Shown: piece after piece, positions 48,859 to 60,043 of the stretch | Numbering within the stretch: position 1 is the stretch's first letter | Layout of the letters: every line of letters begins with the position of its first letter | Source: Viola odorata | Taxonomy: Eukaryota > Streptophyta > Magnoliopsida > Malpighiales > Violaceae | Length of the DNA stretch: 64,000 nt | Direction of reading: 5' to 3' | Assembly: GCA_963691705.1 (NCBI GenBank) | Contig: OY829545.1 | Location: forward strand, 14,893,569-14,957,568 | Made by a program: the position numbers and the translations under genes | Notes under the pieces: model-generated | Told to the model about the DNA's origin: nothing | Databases searched by the model: none | The model's input: only the letters and a program-made list of their open reading frames with translations

Positions 48859-51383
48859 ATGGGTCATTTGGGTATGTTTGCTTTGCTACTTCTTGTTCTT
48901 GTTCTTGTAATTATTATTGCCAAGATTTTGCAAATAGGTTGGGTTATGGTATGGAGGCCATATGCCATGGCTAAAATCTTGGAGAAGCAGGGAATCAAAG
49001 GCCCACCTTACACTTTCCTGTATGGATCTCTTAAACAAATCGAGAAGATGAAGAAAGCTGCAAATGATATGGTTTTGGACGTAAATTGCAATGATATCAC
49101 TCCAAAAGCGTTCCCCTACTACCACATCTGGTCATCCATTTATGGTCCGTCTTCTTCTCACCTCTCTCACTCTTTTCTTTTCTCTTCCTTTCTCTATAGC
49201 TTTGTCTTCTTCATGAGTTCTTCTTTATTTACCCTAATTTTCTTGATTAAGAGTTAATATATCGTATTTTTTAAGAATAATAATCCAACTCCAGAAAACC
49301 ATCCTACCAAATAAAATAACTGATTTTTTCAAGGGTAATTATAAAACTTAGTGGCTTTCTGTGTTTTACTATTTTTAATGGTCCAAATTATTCTTAAAAT
49401 GAATAACTTTTTAGGGTTATAAGAAATTTTAAATCTTGCTGAAGAGTCACTTGATATTTTACCCTTTTTTTGGTTAATTGCAGGGGAGACAACTCTGCAT
49501 TGGAATGGGAGTAAGCCAGTGATTACAATACCAGATGCTGAGTTGGCGAAACAAATACTCTCAAACAAGTTCGGTTTCTACGAAAAGTCCAAGATCAAGC
49601 CCTCATTGCTGGCCCTAATTGGAAATGGTTTGGCCACAGTCGCTGGATTAGACTGGGTTAGGCACAGAAGGATCCTCAATCCTGCCTTCTCCATCGACAA
49701 GCTCAAGGTCTTGGTCCCAATTTCTCATTTACATTAATGTCCCATCTCTTTTAATGATCAACAAATATGTTCATGAAGTAGCAATTCACTTTTTTAGTGG
49801 ATCGAGCGGGTAAAAAGAAATTATTCTTGATCCATTGAGCTCGTGAGTATCTAAATTTTAATTTCAGTTGCTATTACTATTTAAGAAATACTACTGAACT
49901 ATGAATTCTTTTTTTTTCTTCTTTTTTTTTGGTGTGTGGTGGTGGTATTGTAGTCTATGGTGAAGAGAATGGCTGATTGTACTATTGACATGATGGAGGA
50001 GTGGAAAAATGAGGGTATTGTAGCTAAGGATGGATGCATCAAGATTGAGATAAATGCAGAGTTTCAAAAACTTACTGCTGATATAATTGCACACACTGCC
50101 TTTGGTAGTAGCTACCTCCATGGAAAAGAAGCCTTTAAAGCACAACAAGAGCTTCAAAAATACTGTGCATCTTCTGCAACTGAAATTTTCATCCCTGGCA
50201 CCCAGTAATTAACCTTAATCATCCTCACACTCTCAACTTTTTATTGACCAATTGATTTTCAATCATCTATTTACATTTCTTTTTCTGGGTTTTTCTTGGC
50301 TTGTTTTTAGGTATCTTCCGAGTCCAAGAAATCTTACATTATGGAGGCTAGAAAGGAAAGTAAAGGATCCATTGAAGTGCATGATTGAAGAGAGACTAAC
50401 TGGAAAGTCATTGAATAATGAGTGTTATGGAGATGATCTGCTTGGAGTCATGATTGCAGCAGCTAGTGTTGAGAAGAAAGATGGTAGTCCAAAATTGGAA
50501 ATGGATGAGATAATAGAGGAGTGCAAAACATTCTTTTTTGCAGGGCATGAGACCACTTCCACTTTACTAACTTGGACCATTTTCTTGCTGAGCCTACACA
50601 AAGATTGGCAAGAACGACTCAGACAAGAAGTGTTGGATGAATTTGGGATGTCAATTCCTGACGCAAACATGTTATCCAAGCTGAAACTGGTAAGTCACTC
50701 AACTTTTCGGCAGATACGAATAAGCTGACACCTCCATCGTGGGTTTGGCTCACCAATTAAATGATAACACATCAGCGTGCAAAACTTCAAGTGTTACCGA
50801 AGTAAGAATAAAGACTCAATGTGTCGGAAACATAAATAAAATAACTCAATGTGTTATTTTCGATTAAGTAGAAAGACCTACAGTAAAATTTAACCATAAA
50901 AAACGAATCGGCGTTTCGAGTTTGAATCTCCTAACTTGTTATTATTGTGATTTGCAGGTGAACATGGTGCTTCTTGAGGTTTTGAGGCTGTACAGTCCTG
51001 TAATATGGTTAGCAAGGGAGGCATTAAAAGACATGAAATTGGGAGATTTGATGATTCCAAAAGGAACCCAATTAGCAATTCCGGTGATCAAGATTCATAG
51101 GATGAAAGAATATTGGGGAGATGATGCTAATGAGTTCAATCCGATGAGATTCAGGAATGGTATTTCTCAGGCAGCAAAACACCCAAATGCTTTGCTCTCA
51201 TTTTCAATCGGGCCTAGGGTTTGTATCGGCCAAAATTTTGCAATGCTGGAAGCAAAAGCTGTGTTGACTCTTCTCCTCCAAAGATTTTCTCTCTCTCTCT
51301 CCCCTGACTACAAGCACGCGCCAACAGACAACCTCATCCTGCAGCCGCAATATGGGCTTCCCGTTATTGCAAAACCGTTGTAA
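48859..51383 (+). CDS. cytochrome P450, CYP709-like (CYP72 clan), copy 1
   Basis: Five exons (48859-49144, 49484-49707, 49954-50204, 50311-50689, 50958-51383) give 521 aa with all frames kept. I chose the ATG at 48859 by alignment with copy 3; an in-frame ATG at 48832 would add 9 residues. Features: N-terminal membrane anchor ([16 protein letters not shown]), hinge GIKGPPY, I-helix AGHETT (331-336), ExxR EVLR (387-390), FNPMRF, and haem loop [10 protein letters not shown] with Cys469. [18 protein letters not shown] and [16 protein letters not shown] match Arabidopsis CYP709B proteins as I recall them. It should be an ER monooxygenase; the substrate cannot be read from the sequence. First member of a local tandem array. 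Confidence 0.92.
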
Positions 51384-52201
51384 GAGAATTGGCCCATGGG
51401 CCTTAGGCATCTTTATGTTCTATGGGCCGGGCTCGATAGCATGAATAAAGTTTTCCTGTTTTTATTTTCCTATTTCATATAGTAATAATAATAATATTAA
51501 TTTTACCACTATTTTCTCCTTTAAAAGCACAAGCTAATAAAGGAAAAGACTCGAAAGAGGGATGTAATTGGTAACATTTAAAGTTATTGAATTTAGGTGA
51601 TTAAAGTCATCTTTGCAATAATAACTATCGTGAGGCTACAGAGTAAAGTAGACAACTAATTCAGAGTCATCACTTCGAACTGGTCCAATCTGACTAGGGC
51701 AAGTAATCAACTAGGGTAGTGCCTCGAACGTACTGAGTGTCTCACCATAGGTGTGTCTTTTCTCTGGTCAATGGGCATAAATGTACCTTAAGAGACGGGA
51801 GAATGTGAAAGTTACCTCATAAACGTACGAAGAAAAGCATGGGGCTTAAGCGTACCTCTAACATACCTATAACATACCTATGACATAAGAGTGGAATATA
51901 TCTGCACCAGTAATTGACTAGGCCTAGATGCAACTGGAGAATGAGCCTCTGCTAGGATCTTTTCTCATCTTATTTTACATCTTTATTTACCTGTTTTATT
52001 TAGTTTAATATTAGTTTAATCAATAATTCTCCCAAAACCTCCCTTTTTGTTACTGTTTCGGTTTGTTCACTTGAGTTATACACCATAGACAACGTTTATC
52101 TTTAATCTCTGTATTCGACCCTATTACCACTATATATAATTTATTGTGCACTTAATAGCAGGATTATTTTTATTATTTTTAACGACTTCGATAACCGATC
52201 A
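51384..52201. other. spacer with LTR-end-like sequence
   Basis: After the copy-1 3' flank, bases about 51560-52201 look unrelated to the P450s. The stretch CTCTGTATTCGACCCTATTA, then GCAGGATTA and ACGACTTCGATAACCGATCA resembles the 3' end of plant Ty3/Gypsy LTRs. P450 similarity of copy 2 starts directly afterwards. No matching left end was found. Confidence 0.4.
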
Positions 52202-54333
52202 TTTTTGCAATCGTCAAGATTTTGCAATTAGGTTGGATCCTTGTATGGAGGCCATATGTCTTGACTAAATTCTTCAAGAAGCAAGGCATCAAAGGCCCAC
52301 CCTACTCAATCCTCCATGGCTCTCTCAAGGAGTTCTCCAAAATCAAATCGGGTACAAGAAATATAACTCTGGACTTGAATTCCAATGACATTATTCCCAC
52401 AGTTCTTCCTCACTACCACATTTGGTCTTCAATCTATGGTCAGTTCCCTTTACTTTCCCCTCTGTTTTTTGGGTAAATTTTATTTTTATTAGTAAGGGTG
52501 ATTTTTTTATAGGATAAACTATATAAGACACTGTGCTTTGTTTTAAAATTTGCAATACAAATTTTATATTTTTTCCTTTCTGAAAATTACAAATGATGAA
52601 GAAATTAAAAAAAAATGGTAAAACATAATATGAAATTTCTTAAGAAATGGAGGATAACAACAACTATGATAAAGTCTATGACAATACTTTTTATTTCTTT
52701 TTCAGTTTGTTTTTGAATTTTATGAATTTTTTTCAATTTGTTACATGTTATTTTCTCCAATTTTATGCAATTTTTATTAATTTTTTTAATTACTAAAAAT
52801 GTCAAAATTCTAATTTTAGAAAAGTGTCAGGCGGAGCAGATTGGGTTAGGCATAGAAAAATTCTCAATCCTGCCTTCTCTACCGAAAAGCTCAAGGTCAG
52901 TCTTTAATCCCATTTCTTTTTTTCAACCAAATACAAAAATTATCAATTGGGTCGTGCCAACAATCAATTAATTTTTAGGGTTTAATGGTTATACTTATGG
53001 TGTTTGTGGCAGGCCGTGACAAAAAGAATGACCGCATGTACCATTGATATGATTGATGAGTGGAAAGGTAATAAATTCGTTGAAATAGAAGCATATCACG
53101 AATTCCAGAAACTTACTGCTGATGTAATTGTCCATACTGGGTTTGGTAGTAGCTACGTTGAAGGTAAAGAAGCATTTAAAGCACTACAAGAGCTTTAAAA
53201 AATCTCTGCTGCCAAATTGGTTAAGGTTCACATTCCTGGCACATAGTAAGTCTATATCCATTTTTCCCTATATGAACATAATTAATCCTGACCGAATGAG
53301 TTTTTTATTGATTTTGGTTCCTTTCCAGATAGATATCTTCCTACTTCATCGAATTTGAAGATGTGGGAGCTGGATGCAAGAGTGAAGAAGCCAATCAAGA
53401 AAATCATAGAAGGTCGATTGAGATCCGTGGCGAACGGGAATTCTAATGATGGGTATGGAGATGATATACCTGGTGTCATGATTGAAGCCTTAGACATTGT
53501 TGGTGACAATAGAGATGCTAGTCTCAAACTGAACATGGATGAAATAGTGGAGGAGAGCAAATCATTCTTCTTCCCCGGGCACGAAACCACCGCCAATTTG
53601 CTATCTTGGGCCACATTCTTGCTCAGCTTGCATCAAAATTTGCAAGAAAGAGTACAGGAAGAGGTTTTGAACGAGTGTGGGATGGAAATTCCTGATGCAA
53701 ACATGTTGTCCATGTTGAAATTGGTAAGCCATCATAATAACTCATCTAACTCGTTCAATTCTTGTGTACGGAAAAAAAAACTACATGCCACAATCATTCT
53801 ATTTTATTGGGAGTAATTTACCTCTTAATCAGTCAAATCTAATGTGAACGTGTTTAGTCGTAGCACAATAGACTCAGGTATTTGACAAATTTAGTGTTTG
53901 TTGTGCAGACGAATATGATTATTCTCTGAGGCTTTACAGTTCATTGGTAATGTTGGGGAGGAATGTAGTGAAAGATATGGAATTGGGAAATCTTAGGATT
54001 CCAAAAGGTACACGAGTGGAAATTCCAATAGTTAAGATCCATAGGATGAAGGAATATTGGGGAGAAGATGCTGACGAGTTCAATCCAATGAGATTCAAGG
54101 ATGGAGTATCCCAAACTGCAAAACATCCGAATGTTTTTCTGCCATTTGGATTGGGGCGAAGGATTTGTATTGGCCAGAATTTTGCATTACTGGAAGCCAA
54201 AACAGCGCTTGCTCTGCTTCTCCAAAGGTTTTCATTTTCGCTCTCACCTCACTACAAACACACACCAATCCCCATCGTTACTGTGCAGCCACAGTATGGT
54301 CTTCCAATCATTGTTAAGCCTCTAGGTTCCTAG
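52202..54333 (+). pseudogene. CYP709-like P450 pseudogene, copy 2
   Basis: Similarity to copy 3 covers exon remnants 52202-52438, about 52829-52895, 53013-53245, 53333-53723 and 53909-54333. Lesions: the first about 17 codons and ATG are missing; most of exon 2 is lost (only [20 protein letters not shown] remains); a TAA at 53196-53198 replaces a Gln codon in exon 3; and a small deletion in exon 5 shifts the frame (TGA at about 53927) and removes the Glu of ExxR. The I-helix reads PGHETT where AGHETT is expected. The haem loop (FGLGRRICIG) and C-terminus remain. It is closer to copy 3 than to copy 1 and cannot make a working enzyme. Confidence 0.9.
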
Positions 54334-54694
54334 GCATCCTATTGCATTTTACAATGGTTATTATAATATAATGTTTATTAAATAGTGTGGGAATCACAAA
54401 TAAATAAATAATTGCACTACAATTTCTATATCGAGCACTATAAATAACGGAGGGAGTATCTTCTTACAAGTTAAAAATAGTTCAAATTTAAAGGGTTCAC
54501 TATTTACTACCTTGAAACAATTTCTGCCGAAATCGCACCTCAAAAATCACTCATTCGTCGTTTGAAAGATCAAAATAATTCTACTGTTCCACAATATTTT
54601 AAACAAATCATGTAATATTTAAATTGAATTTCAAATGAACTGATTTCCCATATCAATTAGGAAACCAAACAACCTGTTAATGATTCCAAAATAA
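54334..54694. other. spacer after copy 2
   Basis: AT-rich. ACGGAGGGAGTA at about 54448-54459 is a lone Stowaway-type terminus without a partner. Confidence 0.45.
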
Positions 54695-54806
54695 TGTTGG
54701 GGAGGGGATGCTTAAGAGTTCAATCCAATGTATTCAAGAATGGTACTTCTCGGGCTGCAAAACACCTAAATGCTTTGCTCTCATTTTCGATTGGGTTAAG
54801 GGTTGC

Positions 54807-55954
54807 ATTGTAACTAGGGATGGATCCACCCCTGAAAAAAAAAATATACACTCTCAAGTCCAGCCCAAAGCTCATATGACCCAACTCAACCCATACTCAA
54901 ACCCTCCTCATTTCCCCTGCATCTCAAAATCCCATGTGCAAAATCAGTTTCCCAAATTCCCTGCATCTCAAAATTCGATTCCAATTCGTTGCCACCAAAA
55001 CCGCCATCAGTCACCATCACTACCATCTCCTCATCCGTCAACCACCACTAAACTTTTAGACCACATCCACAACCAAACCACCGAACTCATCACCAAATCA
55101 AATCCAATTACCACCACCAATCAATACCCTCAACTCATCCAAAACAACTCCACCCGATCCACCTAAATCCCAGCCGACTGCATCACAACCAAAATCTTAT
55201 CCGGTCGTTGGAAATAAGAAAAAGAAAAGAAATAGAGAAGAGGAGAGTGAGGTCATCAGAGAAAAAAAAAAAGAAGGGAAAATGAAAGAGTGAGATGTGG
55301 TGGTGAGGGAAAGAATGAGGAAAGAAAGAAATAAAAAATACTCTCTCCGGGGTTAATTATATGTCGTTTGACTTTTTGGTACGTATATTAAAAAAATCGG
55401 ATGACTCACTATTTGACCTAACAAAATTTCGTTCTTTTTTTTGAACGTACGTTAAGGATTAATTAACCCCGGAGGGAGTAGAAAGAAAGAAAGAAGAAAG
55501 ATAAAAAATGCGAAAAGAGTGAGATTGTGTCCTTGAAAAACAAAAAGGAAAGAAAGAGAGAAAAAAAAACAGAAAGAAAGAGAGAGAGTGAGGTCGGAGG
55601 GGAAAGTGAAGAAAGAAAGAAAAGAAAGGAGAGGGGTTGGGTTTCGGCCCACCTAAAGAAAATTAAAACTCGTAGAAAATTATATAAGGATATCGAAAAA
55701 TAAAAACTCAGAGAATAATTGTAAAAAGTATGTATATTGTATGAATTCTAATGTATAATTAATTTTTTTCTATATATTTTTTTTATTTATCTTTTTGTTA
55801 AGCTTATCTAAATATTTATTATTTAGTAACGGATACAAATACTCTTAAGCATTTTTTTAATTTTTCGTTCAGCTCCCTTGCCTTCCCTTTAAAATACTCA
55901 CACAAAAAATCCTACCTCCCGAATTCAAATCCTGGATTCGTCCCTGATTGTAAC
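54807..55954. mobile_element. hAT-type element inserted in the P450 fragment
   Basis: The element (54815-55946, 1132 bp) begins TAGGGATGGATCCACCC and ends GGATTCGTCCCTG, inverse CAGGGACGAATCC. ATTGTAAC flanks both sides (54807-54814 and 55947-55954), a perfect 8-bp duplication. The interior is CCA-rich then GAAA-rich, similar in style to the element at 2333-3224. It contains a nested Stowaway-like MITE. No transposase. Confidence 0.88.
55339..55480. mobile_element. Stowaway-like MITE nested in the hAT element
   Basis: Ends CTCTCTCCGGGGTTAATTA and the inverse of CTCCCTCCGGGGTTAATTAA are flanked by TA dinucleotides (55339-55340, 55479-55480). The element is 138 bp (55341-55478). Confidence 0.85.
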
Positions 55955-56409
55955 GATCAAAATTTTGAAAAGTTGGAAGCTAAGGCTGTGCGAGAAAATT
56001 CCCTAGTTTTTTGAAAACTGGATTTTTTTTTTCAAAAACGTGTTTACCTCGCGTTGTTTTCATTTCGAAATGAAAACGAAAATTTTCGGATTGAAAACTC
56101 ATGTGTAAGTTTTGAAAACAACAAAAACCTGTTTTCAAAATTTTACAAAGGAATGTCTCCATTTGCAAAACTTGGTTCTCCATTTGCAAAATTAAATGAA
56201 ACTTTCATAATACCAACTCTACCCCTTACTCATCTCTACCTCCTCTTTGCGAAATGCTTTCTGTCACTCCCATCAAGCTCTCATCCTCAACCCTAAATTC
56301 CATTCCCTTCTTCGGCATCAAGCTCTCGTCCTCAACCCGGCATCAACCTCTCGTCCTCAATCCAGCGCTGCGGACACAGAAGACCGAACCTGCTCTCGAT
56401 TCTCAATCA

Positions 56410-57048
56410 CCCAGCACTAGGGATGGCAATTATGCGGGTATGGGCGGGTATGGATAAATATCCACTCATACCCGCAATTAAATATCCATTATTATCCATA
56501 CCCACTATATCCATTACCCAATTGGATATGTAATGGATATCCAATTACATTTACTTATTAATTATTTCACTTAATAAACTTCTAAATTAATTCAAAATAT
56601 ATTTAAATAATTTGATTAAAAAAAACTCATTTATACTTATTAATTATTTCACTTAATAAACTTCTAAATTAATTCAAAATATATTTAAACAATTTGATTA
56701 AGAAAAAACCCATTTATAAAAGATTAAGAAAAATATGAAAAGTGGATATGTAATTACTCATCTTAGGATGAAGATTATGTTTTTATAATTTTTAATTTAT
56801 TTTGTTCAAGCATTAAGGAAGAGATTGAGTTTTTATTACGGGAGAAAAATAAAAAAAGATGAGAAAGAGAGGGGAGAAAGGAGAGAGAGTGGCGAAGAGA
56901 GAGAGGAGAAAGGAGGGAGGCATTTTGCGGGTATGGATATACCCATACCCGCAATTATAAATGCGGGTATTATTCATACCTGCAATTGCGGGTATAGTTA
57001 TGGGCGGATATGCGGGTATGGGTACCCATTGCCATCCCTACCCAGCAC
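56410..57048. mobile_element. hAT-type MITE with perfect 8-bp target duplication
   Basis: The element (56418-57040, 623 bp) begins TAGGGATGGCAAT and ends ATTGCCATCCCTA, an exact 13-bp terminal inverted repeat. CCCAGCAC flanks both sides (56410-56417, 57041-57048). Subterminal GCGGGTATGG/CCATACCCGC repeats occur in both orientations. An internal segment of about 85 bp is tandemly duplicated (about 56550-56725). Confidence 0.93.
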
Positions 57049-58081
57049 CAAGGATAGCAAGTATTGAATCAGGTACAATCCTCTGGTCTTTTCTTTCTTT
57101 CTTTCTCTCAAAACCTGCAAAATCTTGTCCAAAGAAATGAGTCCTCTCCTCTTTTAGATTTGAGTTTTTTTTTGTTATTTTCGTATTTGATTTTTTCTTA
57201 GATCTGAAGCATGTTAGTTGTCAATAAAGCCGGCTAGGGTTAGGCTTTGTTTATTTTCCTGATCAATTCAATAAAGATCGGGTAGATTCTTGTATCGGTG
57301 CAACTTTATCTTGATTCTTGTCCAACATCTAGGGTTTTGGTAAGTTTTATTGTTCGATTTGCTCTGTTACTTATTTCATCTTGTTTAATCATGTTCTTTT
57401 TTTCTTTTATACTGTTTGGTTCTGATTCAATTTATTGATAGTGAAATGAAGCATGGATTCAGAGCATGTGTGCTGAGATTAGTTTTGTAGATTTGTGAAA
57501 TTCTGAGATTAGTTTTGTAGTTTTGTGAAATTCTTTTGTAGATTAGTTTTGCTTTATGATTAGTGGTTGGATTAGATTTAAGTTTCTCAAATGCTGAAAT
57601 TAAAGGAACTTTCAGCCTTTTCTTCATTGCATCTGCACTGCTCTAATGTTGTATTCTCATTGCACAGGCCAATGCTGCGCAATCTTAGGACTTTTCAGAA
57701 GTGTGTGAGTTTGTTTAGTTTTTGAAGTTTCTCAAGTTATAGATAGAAAGTTAGGGGTTGTATTTATTTTTATCTTTTCGTATCAATAGAATCCCTTAGA
57801 TGACCCGAATTCTAAACTTGGAGATGGTTGTGGATCAATTGATCTTTTGCCGTAGAAAATGACTTGATGCCTCATTGAGTTGCTGCTCTTTTCCATCATG
57901 TTTGTGCAGTTAGTTCTTTTGATGCTTATTGCTTTTACCATTGGGGTAGTTATACATGGAATGGATTCTTGAAACTGTGTAATTTACAATGCTATGTTAA
58001 ACTGCTGTTTAATTAGCGCTAGCTCCTATGAATTGATGGTTCTCATTCGATTGATTCTCTGAATTTCTAATGAACATGGAC
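57049..58081. other. unassigned, gene-like but no protein recognised
   Basis: Moderate AT content with a possible donor (CAGGTACAATCC near 57070) and T-rich intron-like stretches. It resembles a 5'UTR plus first intron. No conserved coding block was identified. Confidence 0.3.
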
Positions 58082-58176
58082 AAGGACTTCCTTTTCTAAC
58101 CGAGCAGCAATCTGCTAATGAACCATTCCAGGACTTCCTTCTCTAACCGAGCAGCAATCTGCTACTGAACCATTTC
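58082..58176. repeat. 48-bp tandem duplication
   Basis: AGGACTTCCTT, then CTAACCGAGCAGCAATCTGC and TGAACCATT, occurs twice in a row (58082-58129 and 58130-58176) with few differences. Confidence 0.9.
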
Positions 58177-60043
58177 TTGATTCTTCTTCAGGACCCGCTG
58201 CTGCATTCTGTCTGCTAGTTTTGGATCCAGATCAGGTTTGAAGACTTCTAATCTCTTGAGTTTATTGCATGGAATTTGTCTCCCATCTTAATATTGATAG
58301 GATCAATGCAATTTGTAGGTTGATTACTTCTAATCTCTTGACTTCTAATACATTGTAGTAGCATGATGTCTCTGTTTCAAGTATAAGATATTAAGAGCAA
58401 CCCCCTACTACAGGCATGCGTGGTTCAATCAAGCAAGATAACATGCAATTTCTTTTAAAGCCACCCGCATGAATTGATTTGTCATTTTTATGTCACTGCT
58501 TGCAGAGGTCCTCTTAACAAGGATTACTCCACTAAGGGAGAGGGTTCAAGTGAATTAAGTAGGCGCCGATGCAATGGAAGAGTAAACATGGTCATGCCTG
58601 AGATGATGTTTGTGACCTTGTGTGACCATTGAGACGATTCAATACTTTTACAATGTCCAGTTTCAAAACCTGAATTATCTGAATACATTATGGTCACTAG
58701 AATGTTAGAAGAGCCATTTAGTTGGTTGATCATGACCATTTTATCTACTCCATTACATGTATCTTTGTTCAGTATTGCCCGTAAGAATTCTCGCAGCGAA
58801 TTTCTAATTCCTCGTGTGGTTCTACCCTTCTTAAGTAGTAATGTTTGTTATTATTCTTTTCTGCAACTGCTTGAATCCTCTTCTAGAGTTACAAAAGAAG
58901 GATTCCCTTGGGATATAATTTTGAATAAGTGGCAGAGATAACTTGATGGGCATGCAACAGGGCAAGGTAACCTTGGAAATCTCATTCCTTACGCCACCAT
59001 GAACTGAACCTATGACTTGCTATCTTATAACCAGTTGTGCTATGGATTCATTTGTGCAAGTTTTAGGCTCGGCTTCTTCCTGTCTTTTTTGTTTTTAGTA
59101 GAATCAGCTTCTGTCACAAGGCAAGTATATATGCTTATGGATAAAATACAAGTCAAGTCCTTTTGAATAAACTATCGGAAAAGCACCCTCAATAAGATAT
59201 GTACGACTACATACTAGTACTACTATTAAAGAAACAACATTAATAAGTTTGTAGTTCGTTGATTTATACTAACAATACGTACATAGAAAAAACAATATGT
59301 ATTCACTATATTTATTGTGTAAAATTCTAGTATTTTGTATAGATAGAAACGCGATATCGAAATCAAGAATTAACTATTCGTTACCTTAAAAAGTACTGTT
59401 AAATTATAAACTTACGTATTTGAGTGAGCATTTTACATTTTCAACACCTAAATTATGTGGTTCTAACTTAATTACTAAAAAGATTGAGACAATTATAGGA
59501 GGATTTAAATCATATTGAATCACCGTGTTAATCAGATGTGTGATTCTTACCAAAAAGAACAAAAATTGTGATTTTTCTGTTGACAATTTTATACCGTTAA
59601 ATACACATATCGTTATGATTAATCTTATTCACACTACAATGTTACAAATAATTAAATCATTGTAGTATAAATTTCTAATCCCCTTCCTTGCCTTAATCTA
59701 TTCACTCTGTTCCCAAGTTATTTTTAGAGATTTGGATTTGGCTTAGGCACTAAGAAAAAAGAGTTGACAAAATAATATTTCGTATTCACATCAATACAAA
59801 TATTTTTAGTTTTTCACAAAAAAAATGAAAACGCGCGAAATAAATACGTTTTCCAGTTTTCAGATCAGGAAATTCTTATATTTAGTGCGAAGTAAACGCG
59901 TTCTCTAGTTTTTCTGATCAGGAAACAAGCGCGAAGTAAACGCGTTTTCCAGTTTTCAGAATGAAAATAAACAGCAAATTCTCAAATTGAAAATTCTCAA
60001 AAACAGCAAATTGAAAATTGAAAATTCTCTCAGGTAAACGCAC

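Larger units (their letters stand above)
54695..55990 (+). pseudogene. P450 exon-5 fragment (fourth CYP709 copy), interrupted
   Basis: Bases 54695-54814 match exon 5 of copy 1 around the ERR-triad and haem region (GAGTTCAATCC, GGTACTTCTCGGGCTGCAAA, TTTTCGATTGGG). The match resumes at 55955-55990 (GATCAAAATTTTGAAAAGTT, GGAAGCTAAGGCTGTG). An inserted transposon splits the haem-loop codons. No other exons are present, so this is a solo exon relic. Confidence 0.85.
55988..60043. mobile_element. candidate 4-kb element with inverted related ends
   Basis: The left end (from GTGCGAGAAAATTCCC, with GAAAACTGG, AAAACGTGTTTACCTCGCG) corresponds inversely to the right end (CGCGAAGTAAACGCGTTTTC, CCAGTTTTCAG, CAGGTAAACGCAC). 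The CGCGAAGTAAACGCGTTTTC unit recurs three times near 59830-59950. The middle (about 56240-59000) is less AT-rich and looks like transcribed 5' gene sequence, but I recognise no protein. Ends are imperfect and no target duplication was proven. Confidence 0.4.

Noticed and set aside
54448..54459. Lone ACGGAGGGAGTA Stowaway-type end
   Set aside because: No partner terminus upstream within several hundred bases, so not called as an element.
56254..56457. Open frame MLSVTPIKLSSSTL...
   Set aside because: Runs into the hAT MITE terminal repeat and matches no family; perhaps a captured fragment but not supportable as a gene.
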